Shown: in pieces, positions 8,807 through 20,310 of the stretch | Numbering within the stretch: the stretch's first letter is position 1 | Layout of the letters: the number at the start of each line of letters is the position of its first letter | Made by a program: the position numbers and the translations under genes | Source of the DNA: Brachypodium distachyon | Lineage: Eukaryota; Streptophyta; Magnoliopsida; Poales; Poaceae | Assembly (NCBI RefSeq): GCF_000005505.3 | Contig: NC_016133.3 | Coordinates: forward strand, 33,690,737-33,754,736 | Length of the DNA: 64,000 nucleotides | Direction of reading: 5' to 3' | Notes under the pieces: generated by a model | What the model was told of the DNA's origin: nothing | Databases searched by the model: none | The model's input: only the letters and a program-made list of their open reading frames with translations

Positions 8807-11083
8807 CTACGCGACCTTGGCTGGAATCACGATGGGGCTCCTGACGATGTGGTCGTCGGAAACCCACCTGAGGTTGCCCTCGGCGCCGGCGACGCTGGGC
8901 TGCCCGGCCCACCGTACCGTCACCGTGAAGCTCTGCTTCTCATCGAGCTCCATGAACCGCAGCATCGGCGGGTTAACCGTCACCGACACGTCCTCGGGCA
9001 TGTCCACGACGGCCGCGTACACGGAGCTGGGCCTCCCGACGTTGGTCACCGTGCGGGTCACCGTGATGGGCTGCGCCAGGAGGTTGACGACGAGCGACGG
9101 GTAGTTGAGCTCTGCCTCCGTGGTGGGCCGGAGGCTGCCGCAGGCGACAGGGCGGTGCGCGATCTCTGTGGCGCCATCGTCGCCGATGCCCAGGCCGCAG
9201 AGGTAGGGGAGGTAGTCGTCGGCGTGTAGGTCGTAGACGAGGCCCGGGTCGACGGCGAGCGCCGGGTTCACGTAGCCGGCGCCCATGGCGTAGAAGGTGG
9301 CGTGGCGGTACTGCTCGTCCTTGAGTGGCACCCCGGTGCGGTCCACGGCGTCTGAGCTTGTCATGATCGCCGACTTGATCGCCGCCGGGGACCAGCTCGG
9401 GTGGAGGCTTTTGAGGAGGGCGGCGATGCCGCTCAGGTGCGGCGTCGACATGGACGTGCCGGACTCGACGAAGAAGGAGAGGCTCACGCCGCCGTCGGAG
9501 AACTCTGGGTGCGATTCGCTCGGCGCCCACGCGGCCAGGATGTTCATGCCGGGCCCCGTGATGTCCGGCTTCAGGATTCCCGGGCTGGCCTTGCTCGGAC
9601 CTCGGGACGAGAAGAAGGTGACGGCCGGCGACGGGGAAGAGCCAATCACCGTGCCCTTGAACGCGATGCTCGCCATTGGGTTGGCCGTGGAGTTCAAGTA
9701 GGCGACAATTTTTGTCCCGGCGTCGTGGCTCACGTGCGACGCTGGGAGCACGTGCGGGTCGGCGAAGGTTGTGTACCCATCGGCCGCTCTGTTCATCACG
9801 ATCATGCCCGCGCCGCCGTACGCCGCCACGGTCTGGCCGGCTTCGACGCGGCCGTTGAGCCCCCTGCTCTCGCAGAGCACCACCTTGCCGCCCACCTCGG
9901 CGCCGCGCAGCACGCTGCAGTCGCGGCTCGTCTCGGAGCCGTCGGCGCCGGGGAAGACGAGCGGGAGCGGCTCCGCGGCGGAGTTGTTCGTCCCCGGCTG
10001 GTACAGCGACTCGCCGTCGAACACCTCGCCGTTGCCGAGCCTTACGGTGGTGCGTATCGCGCGGTCCATCGTGCCGGCGGCGACGGTGAGCATCCACGGC
10101 GCACCGTTGCCGACTGACCCGGGCTCCGGCCCGGCGTTGCCCGCCGCGCAGCTGACGACGATCCCCCGCTCCATGGCCTTGAACGCGGCGATGGCGACGG
10201 GGTCGTAGTTGAACTGCGTGCCGGACGACGAAGCGCCGATGGAGAACGACAGCACGTCGACGCCATCCTTCACGGCGGCATCCAGCCCGGCGATGATGTC
10301 CATGATGGAGCAGCGGCTGCGCGTGCACACCTTGTAGATCGCCAGGTGCGCGTGCGGCGCCATCCCGGAGGCCGTGCCGTCGGCGTTACCCCGGACGTTG
10401 GCGTTCTCGACGAAGCTGCCGGCCGCCGTGCTCGCAGTGTGCGTGCCGTGGCCGGCGTCGTCGACCGGCGGCGCCGACGAGTTGACGGCCGCGCTGCCGA
10501 AGGCGCGCGCCCCGACGATCTTGTTGTTGCAGCCTCCTCCGGCGATGGCCTTGAACTCGCACGTGCCATTCCAAGTCTTGGGCGGCGGGTCGAGCCCGTC
10601 GTCCCCGAAGGAGGGGTGGCTGGGAAGTATCCCGGTGTCCAAGATCCCGATGACCACCCCGCGGCCGAACCCGGAGCGGCTCCAGAAGCCCTCGTTCCCG
10701 AGGTGGAGCCCGAGGAAGCCCGGCGAGCGGGTGGTCGCCAGCGGCAGGAACACCTCCGGGTACAGCCTGAGGCACCCCGGCGTGGCCCTCAGCGCCTCGG
10801 CCTCCGAGTCCGTCAGACGCGCCGCGAAGCCCGTGAACACATCGGTGTAGGAGTATATGATGCGCGGGCCGTCGTCTCCTTCCTCCGAGTCGAGCGCAGC
10901 CGCCTGTTGTGGCAGGAACGACCGGTGCCACTCCTCGACGGAATCGACGGCGGGGCTGGCACCCCTTGGGTCCAGGTGCACGATGTAGTTCTTCCTCTCC
11001 TGCAGGTAGTAGGACGCGCCGAGGAGCAGCTGCAGGCACAGGCAGGACAGGAAGGCGAGACGGAGTAGCCACTGGGGCTCCAT
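8807..11083 (-). CDS. Subtilisin-like serine protease (plant subtilase, SBT family), single exon
   Basis: This is a 758-residue intronless S8 peptidase, the usual length for plant subtilases. In order: a hydrophobic signal peptide (about residues 1-23); an inhibitor-I9 prodomain (about 32-115, starting NYIVHLD); and a catalytic domain with Asp149 (GILDTGI), His212 (GHGTHT), oxyanion Asn316 (AAGN) and Ser544 (GTSMSTP). A protease-associated insert lies at about 360-475, and a C-terminal fibronectin-III-like domain runs from about 658 (ELNYPS, TRTVTNVG). All catalytic residues are intact. Family knowledge says such enzymes are secreted, self-process their prodomain, and act in the apoplast or cell wall. 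The frame is strongly GC-rich, so long shadow frames appear on both strands. No frameshift is seen. The exact subfamily and substrate cannot be read from sequence. Confidence 0.93.
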   Translation of the reverse strand: MEPQWLLRLAFLSCLCLQLLLGASYYLQERKNYIVHLDPRGASPAVDSVEEWHRSFLPQQAAALDSEEGDDGPRIIYSYTDVFTGFAARLTDSEAEALRATPGCLRLYPEVFLPLATTRSPGFLGLHLGNEGFWSRSGFGRGVVIGILDTGILPSHPSFGDDGLDPPPKTWNGTCEFKAIAGGGCNNKIVGARAFGSAAVNSSAPPVDDAGHGTHTASTAAGSFVENANVRGNADGTASGMAPHAHLAIYKVCTRSRCSIMDIIAGLDAAVKDGVDVLSFSIGASSSGTQFNYDPVAIAAFKAMERGIVVSCAAGNAGPEPGSVGNGAPWMLTVAAGTMDRAIRTTVRLGNGEVFDGESLYQPGTNNSAAEPLPLVFPGADGSETSRDCSVLRGAEVGGKVVLCESRGLNGRVEAGQTVAAYGGAGMIVMNRAADGYTTFADPHVLPASHVSHDAGTKIVAYLNSTANPMASIAFKGTVIGSSPSPAVTFFSSRGPSKASPGILKPDITGPGMNILAAWAPSESHPEFSDGGVSLSFFVESGTSMSTPHLSGIAALLKSLHPSWSPAAIKSAIMTSSDAVDRTGVPLKDEQYRHATFYAMGAGYVNPALAVDPGLVYDLHADDYLPYLCGLGIGDDGATEIAHRPVACGSLRPTTEAELNYPSLVVNLLAQPITVTRTVTNVGRPSSVYAAVVDMPEDVSVTVNPPMLRFMELDEKQSFTVTVRWAGQPSVAGAEGNLRWVSDDHIVRSPIVIPAKVA

Positions 11084-12800
11084 GGATTGCGAGTGCGCAA
11101 GCTAGTGTCCCGCCCGGTATCAGCTAGCCGGAGGAAAGGTGTGGTGCGTGCCAACGACGAGCCGAGGCTCAGGCCACGCTCTGCTCGAGCTTTAGTAAGG
11201 TGGCAGCTGCGGCCTGCCCGGTGTCGGAGTGGAGTGAAGAGGAGTGATGGGGGGGAGCAGTGGCCGTACGTGAGCTGGAGGGCAGCGCTGCTACGTTTAC
11301 TGGCGCTGAATGATGGCGATTCATCTATCATCTGCATCGTTGGTGTGGGTAGTGTGCTCCCCGTGTCCGCGCCCCGGTGTATCGCCAAGCCGTGCCGCTG
11401 ACTGCTGTCCGTGGGGGACCCGGTTGTGTAGCTGGATCGGTCGGGATAGGATTCCGGTGGCCATCTTTTTTGTTGGGACGCTCGTGTAGCAGGGAGAGAT
11501 ATTTTCCGTGGGGCCGAAACGCCGGTGGCTCCGCAGTCGGTGGGTCGGTGAGCGACGGAGGCGTTTCTGGGTGACGCAGCGGCCGAGCGCGAGCGGTGCG
11601 GCTAAATGGTCGGCACTATCGTAAATGGTCGGTTGACTTGTGGGGCCGTGCTCCTTGACGACTGAGGCATGAAACACTCCTCCGGCTTCCAGGCGTCCGT
11701 TTCGACGTGAGTGTGCACCGGTGAGTCAGGCCGGCAGAGGAAAACAGAGACCATGAATTAGGTGGGCACGGCGGAAAAGGCGGCGATCCCTCCTTCACCA
11801 AACCCGAATGCCAAGGCAGACCATGAGAGATACGACACGCACGGCACGAGCTCCTGAGGAGGTCCGTTCGCTTCCAAAACCCAAAAGCAAATACGATGCC
11901 GCCCCCACACGACACACTGGCTGGAGACGCCACCGTCTTCTAGGATGCAGACATGCATCGCATCGGTGCCCACGAGCACAGCAAGTACGTGCAGGCCCTC
12001 GGGCAAGTTAATCTTTTGCTCTTTGGCCCGACCTCCCACGGTTAAACTTGTTGCAGCAGTAGTACTTTATACTTTAGGCCGGTAGTAGTAACCAGTACTG
12101 CTAGCTGCTAGGCTGCCGGGGAATCGGCAGGACACACGTATGCGTGCGAACCAGGGAAGGTTTGTGGTTGTATAGCCCGTGCCACAAGCATCCAAGGCGG
12201 CAACGCGCGTGCCCTGCACCAGTAACCGCCGCCGTCGGCGACGCCAACGTAGATGCTCGGGAAATTTTATACTGGCCCGTCTTTCTAGTGTAGGAAATGC
12301 ACGCGTGTCAGAGACCGCCCACGCGGCGCTAAGTATGGATATTTCCTCTCATCGCACGGCACGGGAATAGACACACGACATCCCTAGCTGGCTAGCTCTC
12401 TTGTGTTGTGCAAGCTCGTGGAGTACGAATACTCCTACTGGAATTGTACAGTGGGGCTTGTTGAGGAGGCAAGGCCGACATAAATTAGCTTATTCGGTTA
12501 TTCCGTCTTGATTTCTTATTATTCCGCTGAATCCATATCGTGGATGGCGACGGCTCGGTTAAGCCCTGCCTCGGTCCTGCATGACACGGCACTGTGCAGA
12601 TTGACTTCGAAATTAATACTGCATGTTCACGTCGGCTTTAGTTTATGCAATCATGCAAACCTACCGGACTGTGCGTTGGTTTACAAACTGACTACTAGAA
12701 TTGTCCACTTTTTTATTAAAAAAACACCACCTTTTTTATTCATTTAGAAATGGCAAATATATATTTTTGTCAAAAGGCCGGTACCCTTAACTTCTTTTCT
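11084..12800. other. Intergenic region upstream of the subtilase
   Basis: The first few hundred bases hold the 5' flank of the minus-strand protease; no convincing TATA box was recognised. The rest shows no supportable gene or clear repeat structure. Confidence 0.4.
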
Positions 12801-12947
12801 TCTCCATCCGTTTCATAATTCTTGTCAAAATATTACATTTATCTAGACGCATTTTAGAAATAGATATATCCATTTTTTGGCAAATTTGAGACAAGAATTA
12901 TGAAACGTCATTTTTGGACAAATTTGAGATAAAAATTATGAAACGGA
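12801..12947. mobile_element. Stowaway-like MITE with a duplicated end
   Basis: The left end tctccatccgtttcataatt is inverted at the right end (attatgaaacggaga). A segment of about 30 bp, caaatttgagacaagaatta, occurs twice in tandem near the right end (about 12882-12907 and 12919-12945). This suggests an internal duplication of the terminal repeat. The flanking TA is not clear. Confidence 0.65.
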
Positions 12948-13404
12948 GAAAAACAGACTGCAATAGTCCCTGGTCCCCTCTGAAACGGTTTTATTGCCAC
13001 TATGTTATGGTTTTACCCCTGTCTTGCCACGTCGACATATCATGTTGACGTCATATTTCTTTTTTAAACCTGTGTCCATTTGTTTTCGCATAAAAACTAG
13101 GAAAAGACTCAAGTCCCACACCAGCGAGAGGAAAGGTGATAGCGGTGGGGCTGGCGATCGACCTCAATGACGACAGCTTGGAAGACGGATCAAGAGGGGT
13201 AGATAGGAAATGAACACGAGAGAGGTTAATTAGCTAGAGTTCGGGCCCAACCGATTAGTCAACCAAATGCAAGTGCATGGTTAGTCAACAGGCCCAACCA
13301 GAGCACCCAAATGGAGCCTGGAGCATATGTGTATCGACCAGCTGCTCCGTCCGTTTCCATGTGAGATGATCATTTGGACCCAGCTCCGTGTCCCACATGT
13401 AGAT

Positions 13405-13640
13405 TCAAGTCAGCCATCCGCCTGTTGCTAATTAAGTAGACACGACTTGACCATCCAATACACGATTACAGGGTATATCTCGGGCAAATTAAGTCCATGC
13501 ATTGCATAATGAACGCGAATGCCCAACACCCCGTGCACTGAAGAATATAGAGCAACCCATTCCGGCGCATGCGAGACGTCCAGTGCAGAGCATATTATGG
13601 CAAGAGATATGTTGTATCGCTGCTGCCGTTGATGCCCAAC
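13405..13640. repeat. Diverged direct repeat, copy distal to the P450 gene
   Basis: Shared words with 14255-14505, in the same order, include gtcagccatccgc, tacacgattaca, gacaaattaa/ggcaaattaa, tccatgca, cataatgaacg, ccattccgg and attatggcaagag. The two segments are therefore duplicates about 850 bp apart. See the second copy next to the P450 stop codon. Confidence 0.7.
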
Positions 13641-14254
13641 TAGTGCACCTCTACAGTACGGATGCGGAAATGCGTGTAATATTTCTCTCAAGTTAGCTCT
13701 CTCCAAAGCCTTAGCGCACCGGTTCTCCGACCATCCCTTGGTCCACATGGAGGTCTGAGAGCTCCACTAACATGGACACCCATGGAGGATGAAGCTTGAA
13801 GTCAAAGTTCTCCATGTTGTCGAGCTAACGGAAAGATGGTGCCCAGAGTGGATGGGTGTGTGGTTAGCCTATTTGGGTCCAAAGAGGCTCCAATGATCTT
13901 AATTTCTGGCCGGCAAAACTGATTTGTTGAAATAAGGTGTCTTTATTGTTGATGGAGACAAGTTAGTAAATTTGATTTTTCCATGCTGTGTGGGTTGTTT
14001 CGACATGCTACAAGCACCTATTTTGTTTGCAGCGAAGGTTCGAATGAGATGGATGCAGACGTTTTGGAGTCTGTTGTGAAGAGTTGGATGGATGCTTGAA
14101 ACATGCTATTTGGTGTTTCCCGTGCTCTTTGCCTGTCTTGCAAGTTTTGATTTTTCATGTTGCGTGAGGTTTCTGCTGTAACAAAATATAGATTTATTGC
14201 ATGCCCTGATTTTTTTTTTCGTTGCATGCATGTTTCAAATGCTTTGTAACGGTG

Positions 14255-14505
14255 GAGATTCAGGTCAGCCATCCGCATATTACATAGCAGACACTATGTG
14301 CCCATTCGTTATACACGATTACATGGTATATACAGACAAATTAAATCCATGCATGATGCACTACATAATGAACGGGAACGCCAACGCCCAACGCGACGGA
14401 CGTGCCAAATAGAGCGATCCATTCCGGTGCGGGCAAGGAATCCGGTTCAGACATGGCATTATGGCAAGAGCATCGCTGCCCACATATACTGCAGTGCTAG
14501 TAACT
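14255..14505. repeat. Diverged direct repeat, copy beside the P450 3' end
   Basis: This is the second copy of the duplicated segment. It lies less than 100 bp beyond the stop codon of the minus-strand P450, so it is probably P450 3' flank or untranslated region. Confidence 0.65.
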
Positions 14506-14588
14506 GTAATGACGCGGATACTGCGCGCATTATTGGACCGGCCACAGTAGTGGTCAGTGGAGGCCTGTGGCTTGCGTGAACCCGGCTG

Positions 14589-17029
14589 CTAGTTAATCAT
14601 CTCGCGGGGGGTAGCCGTCAGGTGGAGGCCCTGATCGATGTAGAGCGTGATCATGGTCCTGTAGTTGACGCTGGCGCCCTCGTCGCGCAGGGCCAGCACG
14701 AAGAAGCGGAGTAGCACGGCCGCGAAGATCTTCATCTGCCTGTACGCGAACTCCTTCCCCAGGCAGATCCTCGGACCAGCCTGCCACGCGCGCATAGAAA
14801 GCAGGAGGCAGTGGCACCCACAGAGTTCAGAAAAAAAACCTCACCGTAAACTGTTCTCTGTTGGGGTGGTGTCTTGTGGTCTAATTTACCTGGAAAGCTG
14901 TGAACTTGAAAGGGCTCTCCGGCTGAAACATGCCGTGCTCGTCGAGCCACCGTTCGGGCCGGAAGGATCCGGCGTCCTCGCCCCACAGGCGCTCCATCCT
15001 GCCCATGGCGTAGGGCACGTAGAACACGATGTCCCCCTTGCCCACGCTGAAGCCGTCAGGCAGAACGTCGTCTGAGAAACACTCCTTGTTATCCTGAAAC
15101 ACCAAGGAAAAAAATTGAAGGAACATACAGTAGCAATCAGATCTGCAGTAATTACAGTCTTAGAAATCCACAGGCACAAGCTACGGACGCTGCAATGTTT
15201 ATCCATGACCACAATTCACAAATTTAGGACGTGACACGTATATAGTGTATTAGTATCTCTATTCTCTGGACTTACCAACGGGACAGAAGGGTAGAGCCGG
15301 AGTGTCTCCGTGAGGGCAGCGTGCAGGTAGTGCATTTTATTCAGCGCCTCATCAGTCAGGCTCTGCGAGAACGCGTCGATGGAGGCGGCCTGGCCAGCGT
15401 TAACGGCCTCCTTGGTCTCCTGGCAGATCTTTTCCTGAACCTCCGGGTGTTTGCAAACCATGTAGAGGAACCAGGCCAGCGCTCCCGCCGTCGTGTCCTT
15501 GCCGGCTATGACGATGTTCATTATGATGTCCCTGAGGTACTTGTAGTCCACCTCCCCTGTTTCGCTCCTGGTCACCTTCATGAATCTCGACAGCAAATCT
15601 TGCTTCGAGTCCTATCAAATTTCAACCCAAGAATCCATCTGAATTTATTCGACTCAATCAGAGGAAGTTGGATTAATTACGGTGTCGTACGTGTGGGTTG
15701 GTGGCGTCGGACGAAATCTCATCGGCCCTGGCACGGATGTGCTTGTACACGAACCCGTCGACGACCTTGATCCTCTCCCTGAGCATCGCCTCCGCGCGGA
15801 CGTTGAGGAGCCTCGCCACCTTCCAGAACGCGTTGACGTAGCGGAGCAGGCTGAACTCGCTGGCGTCGTCGAACGCCGCGGCAAAGCGGCTCCCTTCGCT
15901 GTACATCGAGCCGCCCAGAGTGTTGAGGTCCAGGCCGAAGGCGATGGTGAAGATGGAGTCCATCGTCGCTTTCATCAGCAAACCCTGATCGTAGAAACAA
16001 ATATCGGACAGCGTCGTCAGCACAACACTGCCCGGCCATTAATTCCATAATTTTTTATACTCCGTATTTAGATCCCGAGATTGATAGGTCGAGCGGTTGC
16101 CTGGAAGTCCATGGGTTTCTTCGCCGCGGTGTTGTCGGAGACGATGTGGGCAAGCTTGGCGGCGTTCTTGTTGAAGACGCCGCCGCTGAAGTCCCGGAGG
16201 GCCCTCGTCGAGAAGTCGTAGCTAGCGATCTTCCGCTGCTCCTTCCACTTTTGGCCGTCCACCGCGAAGATGCCGTCCCCCAAGAGATCACTCATGTTCT
16301 CGTAGTTAAACTCGCCCTGGGCACATATTTGTTCAGAACTTCAGAAGTTCGGAACTTCAGATACACCATGGGACACTGATGAACATAAGGATTTGAAACT
16401 GTGAATCTGATTTGGCTGTTTGTCACTAGTAACTAAATTTTGATGATCTAGTATTCCCTCGTCACATAATTATTGTACTATCAAATTTAGCAATATCGTA
16501 TAGTTTATACCAATTCTTTACCTAATCCAAACAAAGATGAACGAAAATCCTATACTGAAAACAGAAACAAGATCTCCACGCTGTCAGTCTGATGGATCTA
16601 ATTAACTCTTCCAAGTACTTTACTTACTGACACGCTACTACAGTACTTCATCCGATTCATAAAAAATGTCGCCCATTTAGTATAAAATGACGACTATGAA
16701 TTGGATGGAGTATTTACATATACCTTGCCGTAGTTGCCGAAGTTGGTCTTGAGGATATACTCGACCACCGCCGGGTCGGACGTGTAGACCAGCCGCCGGC
16801 CGGGCGCGAGCAGCCGGAACGTCTTGTGCTCGCGGAACAGGCCCGTGTAGTAGTCGTGCAGCTGCCGGAGGTGGTACACCTGGTGGAACACCGTGCCGGC
16901 GGCGGGTGGGTACCGCTTGCGGCCGGTGACGACGACGGCCATGTACGAGCAGATCGCCAGCACCGCGAGGCCGAGGCCGGCGATGGCCAAGAAGGCCGGA
17001 GACATGCACACTGGTATCTCCGTCGCCAT
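14589..17029 (-). CDS. Cytochrome P450, CYP704-type (putative fatty-acid omega-hydroxylase)
   Basis: Six exons, all phase 0: 17029-16724, 16316-16101, 15984-15691, 15611-15276, 15093-14890 and 14780-14589. They encode 515 residues, a normal P450 length. An N-terminal membrane anchor (about residues 10-33) is followed by a YPPAAG hinge. The I-helix AGKDTT is at 308-313, the ExxR pair is Glu374/Arg377 (ETLRLYP), and the meander has FRPERW. The haem loop FQAGPRICLG crosses the last intron, with Cys458. Similarity to CYP704 is judged from the segments LLMKATMDSIFTIAFGLDLN and VNYRTMITLYIDQGLHLTA; relatives hydroxylate fatty acids in cutin or pollen-wall lipid synthesis at the ER. Intron 2 (16100-15985) begins with GC instead of GT; the other introns are GT-AG. 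No stop or frameshift is seen. Confidence 0.9.
16646..16710. mobile_element. Very short Stowaway-like MITE in P450 intron 1
   Basis: Inverted ends (cttcatccgattcat / atgaattggatggag) are flanked by TA at 16644-16645 and 16711-16712. It is only 65 bp long and ends about 14 bp from the exon 1 splice donor. Confidence 0.75.
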
Positions 17030-17457
17030 GGCTATACTCGCATGTACCTTATCACCTATGTGCGTTGTGGGTGACGGGGTGAGTGATGTGCTGTGTGGCC
17101 AGGCCGTATCAGCTAGCTTTAAGTATCGGCGGAACGTGCAAAGCTGTCTTCTGTGAGTAAACGAGTACAGTAGTCAGTAGGCTATTATATCCTTTCACGT
17201 GTGCTGATCCGCGATCCGATATTCTGATGGAAGTATTGGCGCGGCACTCCCTCGGTCCCGGCCCCCGATAGTCAGTGTGCATATATTTGAAAATGGGAGA
17301 TGATTTTGTACGCCCGGCACATCAAGCGCACGCTTCGGACACCACGCTCGCTTGCCACGTGCCCCCGTGGTCTCTTCCGCGTTTTCTCCCGCGTGCCTGT
17401 CAGAACTCCACGAATTTCCATCTCCTTTCCTCGTTGGCACGGACAGTCCGTGTCAGG

Positions 17458-17600
17458 ATGCCGGTGACGGACTGCAGGTTGCAGCACTGTTGTTGTTGCT
17501 GCTGCCGGCTTTCCTCGACTCCGTGCGACCCTGCTGTCCACCCGTGCCCTCCTCTCATGCCGGTGACGGACTGCAGGTTGCAGCACTGTTGTTGTTGCTG
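17458..17600. repeat. Perfect 44-bp direct repeat, 99 bp apart
   Basis: The 44 bases starting at 17458 (atgccggtgacggactgcag and onward, ending in a TTG/CTG run) are repeated exactly from 17557. The segment lies upstream of the P450 gene. Frames across it are simple-repeat translations. Confidence 0.85.
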
Positions 17601-17639
17601 TTGTCCAATTAATTTGCAGAAAACCATGAAAAAACCGTA

Positions 17640-19490
17640 ACAACGTGCCCACAAACGTCATGCACAACTTTCATCGGACTGGCTACCAGTACACACTACA
17701 GACCACCATAGAGAGGGACTGTCGGTCCTACCCGGGGGTGTCATCATCATCACACATCACTTCTCAAGCCGGCGACTCCGACTTCATAACAAACGAACAC
17801 CAATGAAACCCACGCCACAATGGCCGCACAGAGCCCATACCGAGCTATGCCAAACAGCCGGCCGCCATGTCGAGGACAAGGTAGTTTCGATTCCGAGAAT
17901 AACCTCCAAAGGGAGAAAGGCAAGCCTTGCGTTGTAGATCGCCGAACATTTAACTAGGTTTCACGAGGCACCTAGTAGGAAGCCCCCAGCGCGTCCACCA
18001 TAGCAACATCGTCATCGGCAACAGCCCCTCGACCGACGACTCTGACTTCACCACCAGCGAACACAGAAGGGAACTCTGCAAAACCACAGCTTTAACACCG
18101 TCACTTCCGCAAAGAACGTTGTAAGGACAAACACAGAAAATCACAGACGGTCGACGCTGAAGGCCACGCCAAGACCATGCTTCGCTTGCCACCATTGTCG
18201 TTGCTGCACAAGTCGCAACGTGACCGCGAGCCTCCATCCACTGGTCCCTCCAGGCGGCGTGAGCTCCAAAGACGATGCCTCCAACAAGGGGAACCCCGCC
18301 GAGCGCCGCCATCATCAGGTTCTGAACCTGGGGTTTCCCCCGGAGCTCCCCTCGGGGATGGTTGGAGAGGACGACGTCACAACAGCGCCTCAAAGAAGGT
18401 GACGATGCCCTCGGACGTCACCGCTGCCGGCTCCGGCCAGTGACCAGAGGCATGGCTTTCACCCGGCGCAGTTTCCCCACCCGCCACCCGAAACCAACTG
18501 GCTCACCTTCACCTCCACCCGCTGCAGCACCTCCAACTGGAGCAGATATGGCCAAACCTGACCGGATTCAGCCGCCGGCCACCACCTCCGAGAAGAGAAG
18601 CCTTGCAGCTGTACCACAAAGAGATATGGCAACCACGAGGCCGTGCGAGCCGCCGGAGCTCGCTGCACCAGCGCCGCTGAGAAGATGTGAAGTTTTATAG
18701 AATTTGGATCCAACCGTCTTGAGAAAATAAGCCAGGACTTCTTCAACAAGTATGAGTTTTGTTAGCAGCAATAGTCTCCATGATGCATAAATGAATGTAT
18801 TTTTATCCTTTCGCTCATTCTTATAAGTAATGATTATGATTATGATAAAAATTGATAAATTAAAGGCAATAAAATAATGGGACACACAATCCGAGCTAAA
18901 AGACACAAGATAAACATATATTGTATGGTCTCGTCCAAATTGCGGAAACAACATTTCAGACTCCCCTCCTAATTTCGGTTTGCCAGATTCTTTTTTTAAA
19001 ATAACCTTGGGATCAAGGAACCACATAAAATCTTCACTTTGAGGAAATTTTAAAATTCCATAGGTATTTCTGCCGAAAGACCGTATGTCCTTCCATCAAA
19101 TCCTCATACATAGATTTTACCGTAAAAAATTAATATTGTTTGCATCAATCCTATGTAGAAGCCGGGGATGATTGCTCTTTTTCCTTTGTTTTTTGTAGTT
19201 TTACACGACAAAGATCTATTAGTATAAAACAACTTGAGCAATTATTTTTGAATGAAATATTAACGGTATTTCTATTGAGAAGTTGCTTGTTTTTTAGTTA
19301 GAGATTAGCCATTTTTTCATCGAATTTTAGATTTATGACATTTTGATTAAAAATATGGCGACCGAGAAATACACTCATATATTAAAGTAGTACTGCTAAC
19401 ATGCACGTTACATCAAACAAGTAGCTCATCATTTTTTTTTCTCACTCCACTAAACACTGGCCACCCCACAGTGCCGCCACACCAGTTCTT
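17640..19490. other. Intergenic, GC-rich repeat-like segment followed by AT-rich DNA
   Basis: 17700-18700 is GC-rich with short open frames in several phases and looks like a non-coding end of an unidentified retroelement. 18720-19450 is AT-rich with nothing recognisable. No gene is supported. Confidence 0.3.
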
Positions 19491-19493
19491 TGG

Positions 19494-20310
19494 TCACTTG
19501 GAAGCCTCATCAACCGGCTTCGCCAGAGCGCCGTCATTCTGGACACTGAACTCAATAAACCTGTCCACGTCAGGCAACACGTCCACGACGGCCGGGTGCG
19601 CGCAGAGCCGGTCCGCCCACGCGGCCAGCCTGGGCACCTTGGCCGCGTCGAGGAGGCTGACCCCGTTGATCCTCTCCACCGCCCTGATCCACCCGACGTG
19701 CGACCCCAGCGCGATGTCCAGGTACCCGACGCCGTCGCTGCCGAAGTAACCCTTCCCTCCGCCGCACTCCACGAAGGCCCCTTCCAGCTGCCACAGCGCC
19801 GCGGACACCTCAGCCGCCGCTTCCTCCTTGTCTCCGACCACCCTTCCCCTCAGGACACGGATCGCCGTAGGAAACTACGTGCACATTGACTAATTAAGCA
19901 GGCCTTGTCGAAATGAAAAACTTAGAAGGAAAAACATAAGGGGATCCTTTTTTAATTTTTTGTTTTGTTTTACCTTGTCGTCGACGTACTGGGCCCAGAA
20001 CCGTTCGGCGGCGCGGGCGTGCGGGTCGGAGGGGAGGATGGCGGGGGCCTGGGAGGCCCAGGCGCTCGTCGACGTACTGGAGGATGACGAGGGACTCGGA
20101 GATGGGCCTGCCATTGTGGATGAGCACGGGGATCTTCTTGTGCACGGGGTTGGACGCGAGCAGCAGCTCGCTCTTGTTGCCCTTCGGCTCCGCCACCATC
20201 TCGTGCTCCACGCCTTTGAGATTGAGTGCTATTAGGACCCGGATCACGTACGGGCTCGGCCACCGGCCCAGCACGCGCACGGCCGCCTCTTCCTGTTTCT
20301 CCGACGGCAT
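19494..20310 (-). pseudogene. Tau-class glutathione S-transferase with a one-base frameshift
   Basis: The structure is the usual two-exon GSTU: exon 1 20310-19974 and exon 2 19874-19494. Exon 1 shows the N-terminal thioredoxin-like domain with the GRWPSPYVIRV loop (catalytic Ser19), KKIPVLIHNG and the glutathione-binding ESLVILQYVDE. Directly after VDE, near 20063-20065, one extra base shifts the frame; the other frame resumes with ILPSDPHARAAERFWAQYVD up to the donor. Exon 2 carries a complete C-terminal helical domain (YFGSDGVGYLDIALGS, PRLAAWADR) to a normal stop. Apart from this base the gene looks recent and conserved. It is either a young pseudogene or a sequence error. GSTU proteins are cytosolic dimers that conjugate glutathione to electrophiles. 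Confidence 0.75.

Noticed and set aside
8973..11068. Several long open frames on both strands across the subtilase gene (up to about 450 codons)
   Set aside because: They are Arg/Pro/Ala-rich shadows of a GC-rich single-exon gene, with no domain of their own; the subtilase frame has all catalytic motifs.
11110..17125. Shared 12-mer gtatcagctagc upstream of both the subtilase and the P450
   Set aside because: It is too short and alone; chance similarity in 64 kb cannot be excluded.
17640..18700. A gene in the GC-rich stretch 17640-18700
   Set aside because: Frames are short, in several phases, Pro/Arg-rich, and without splice signals that join them.
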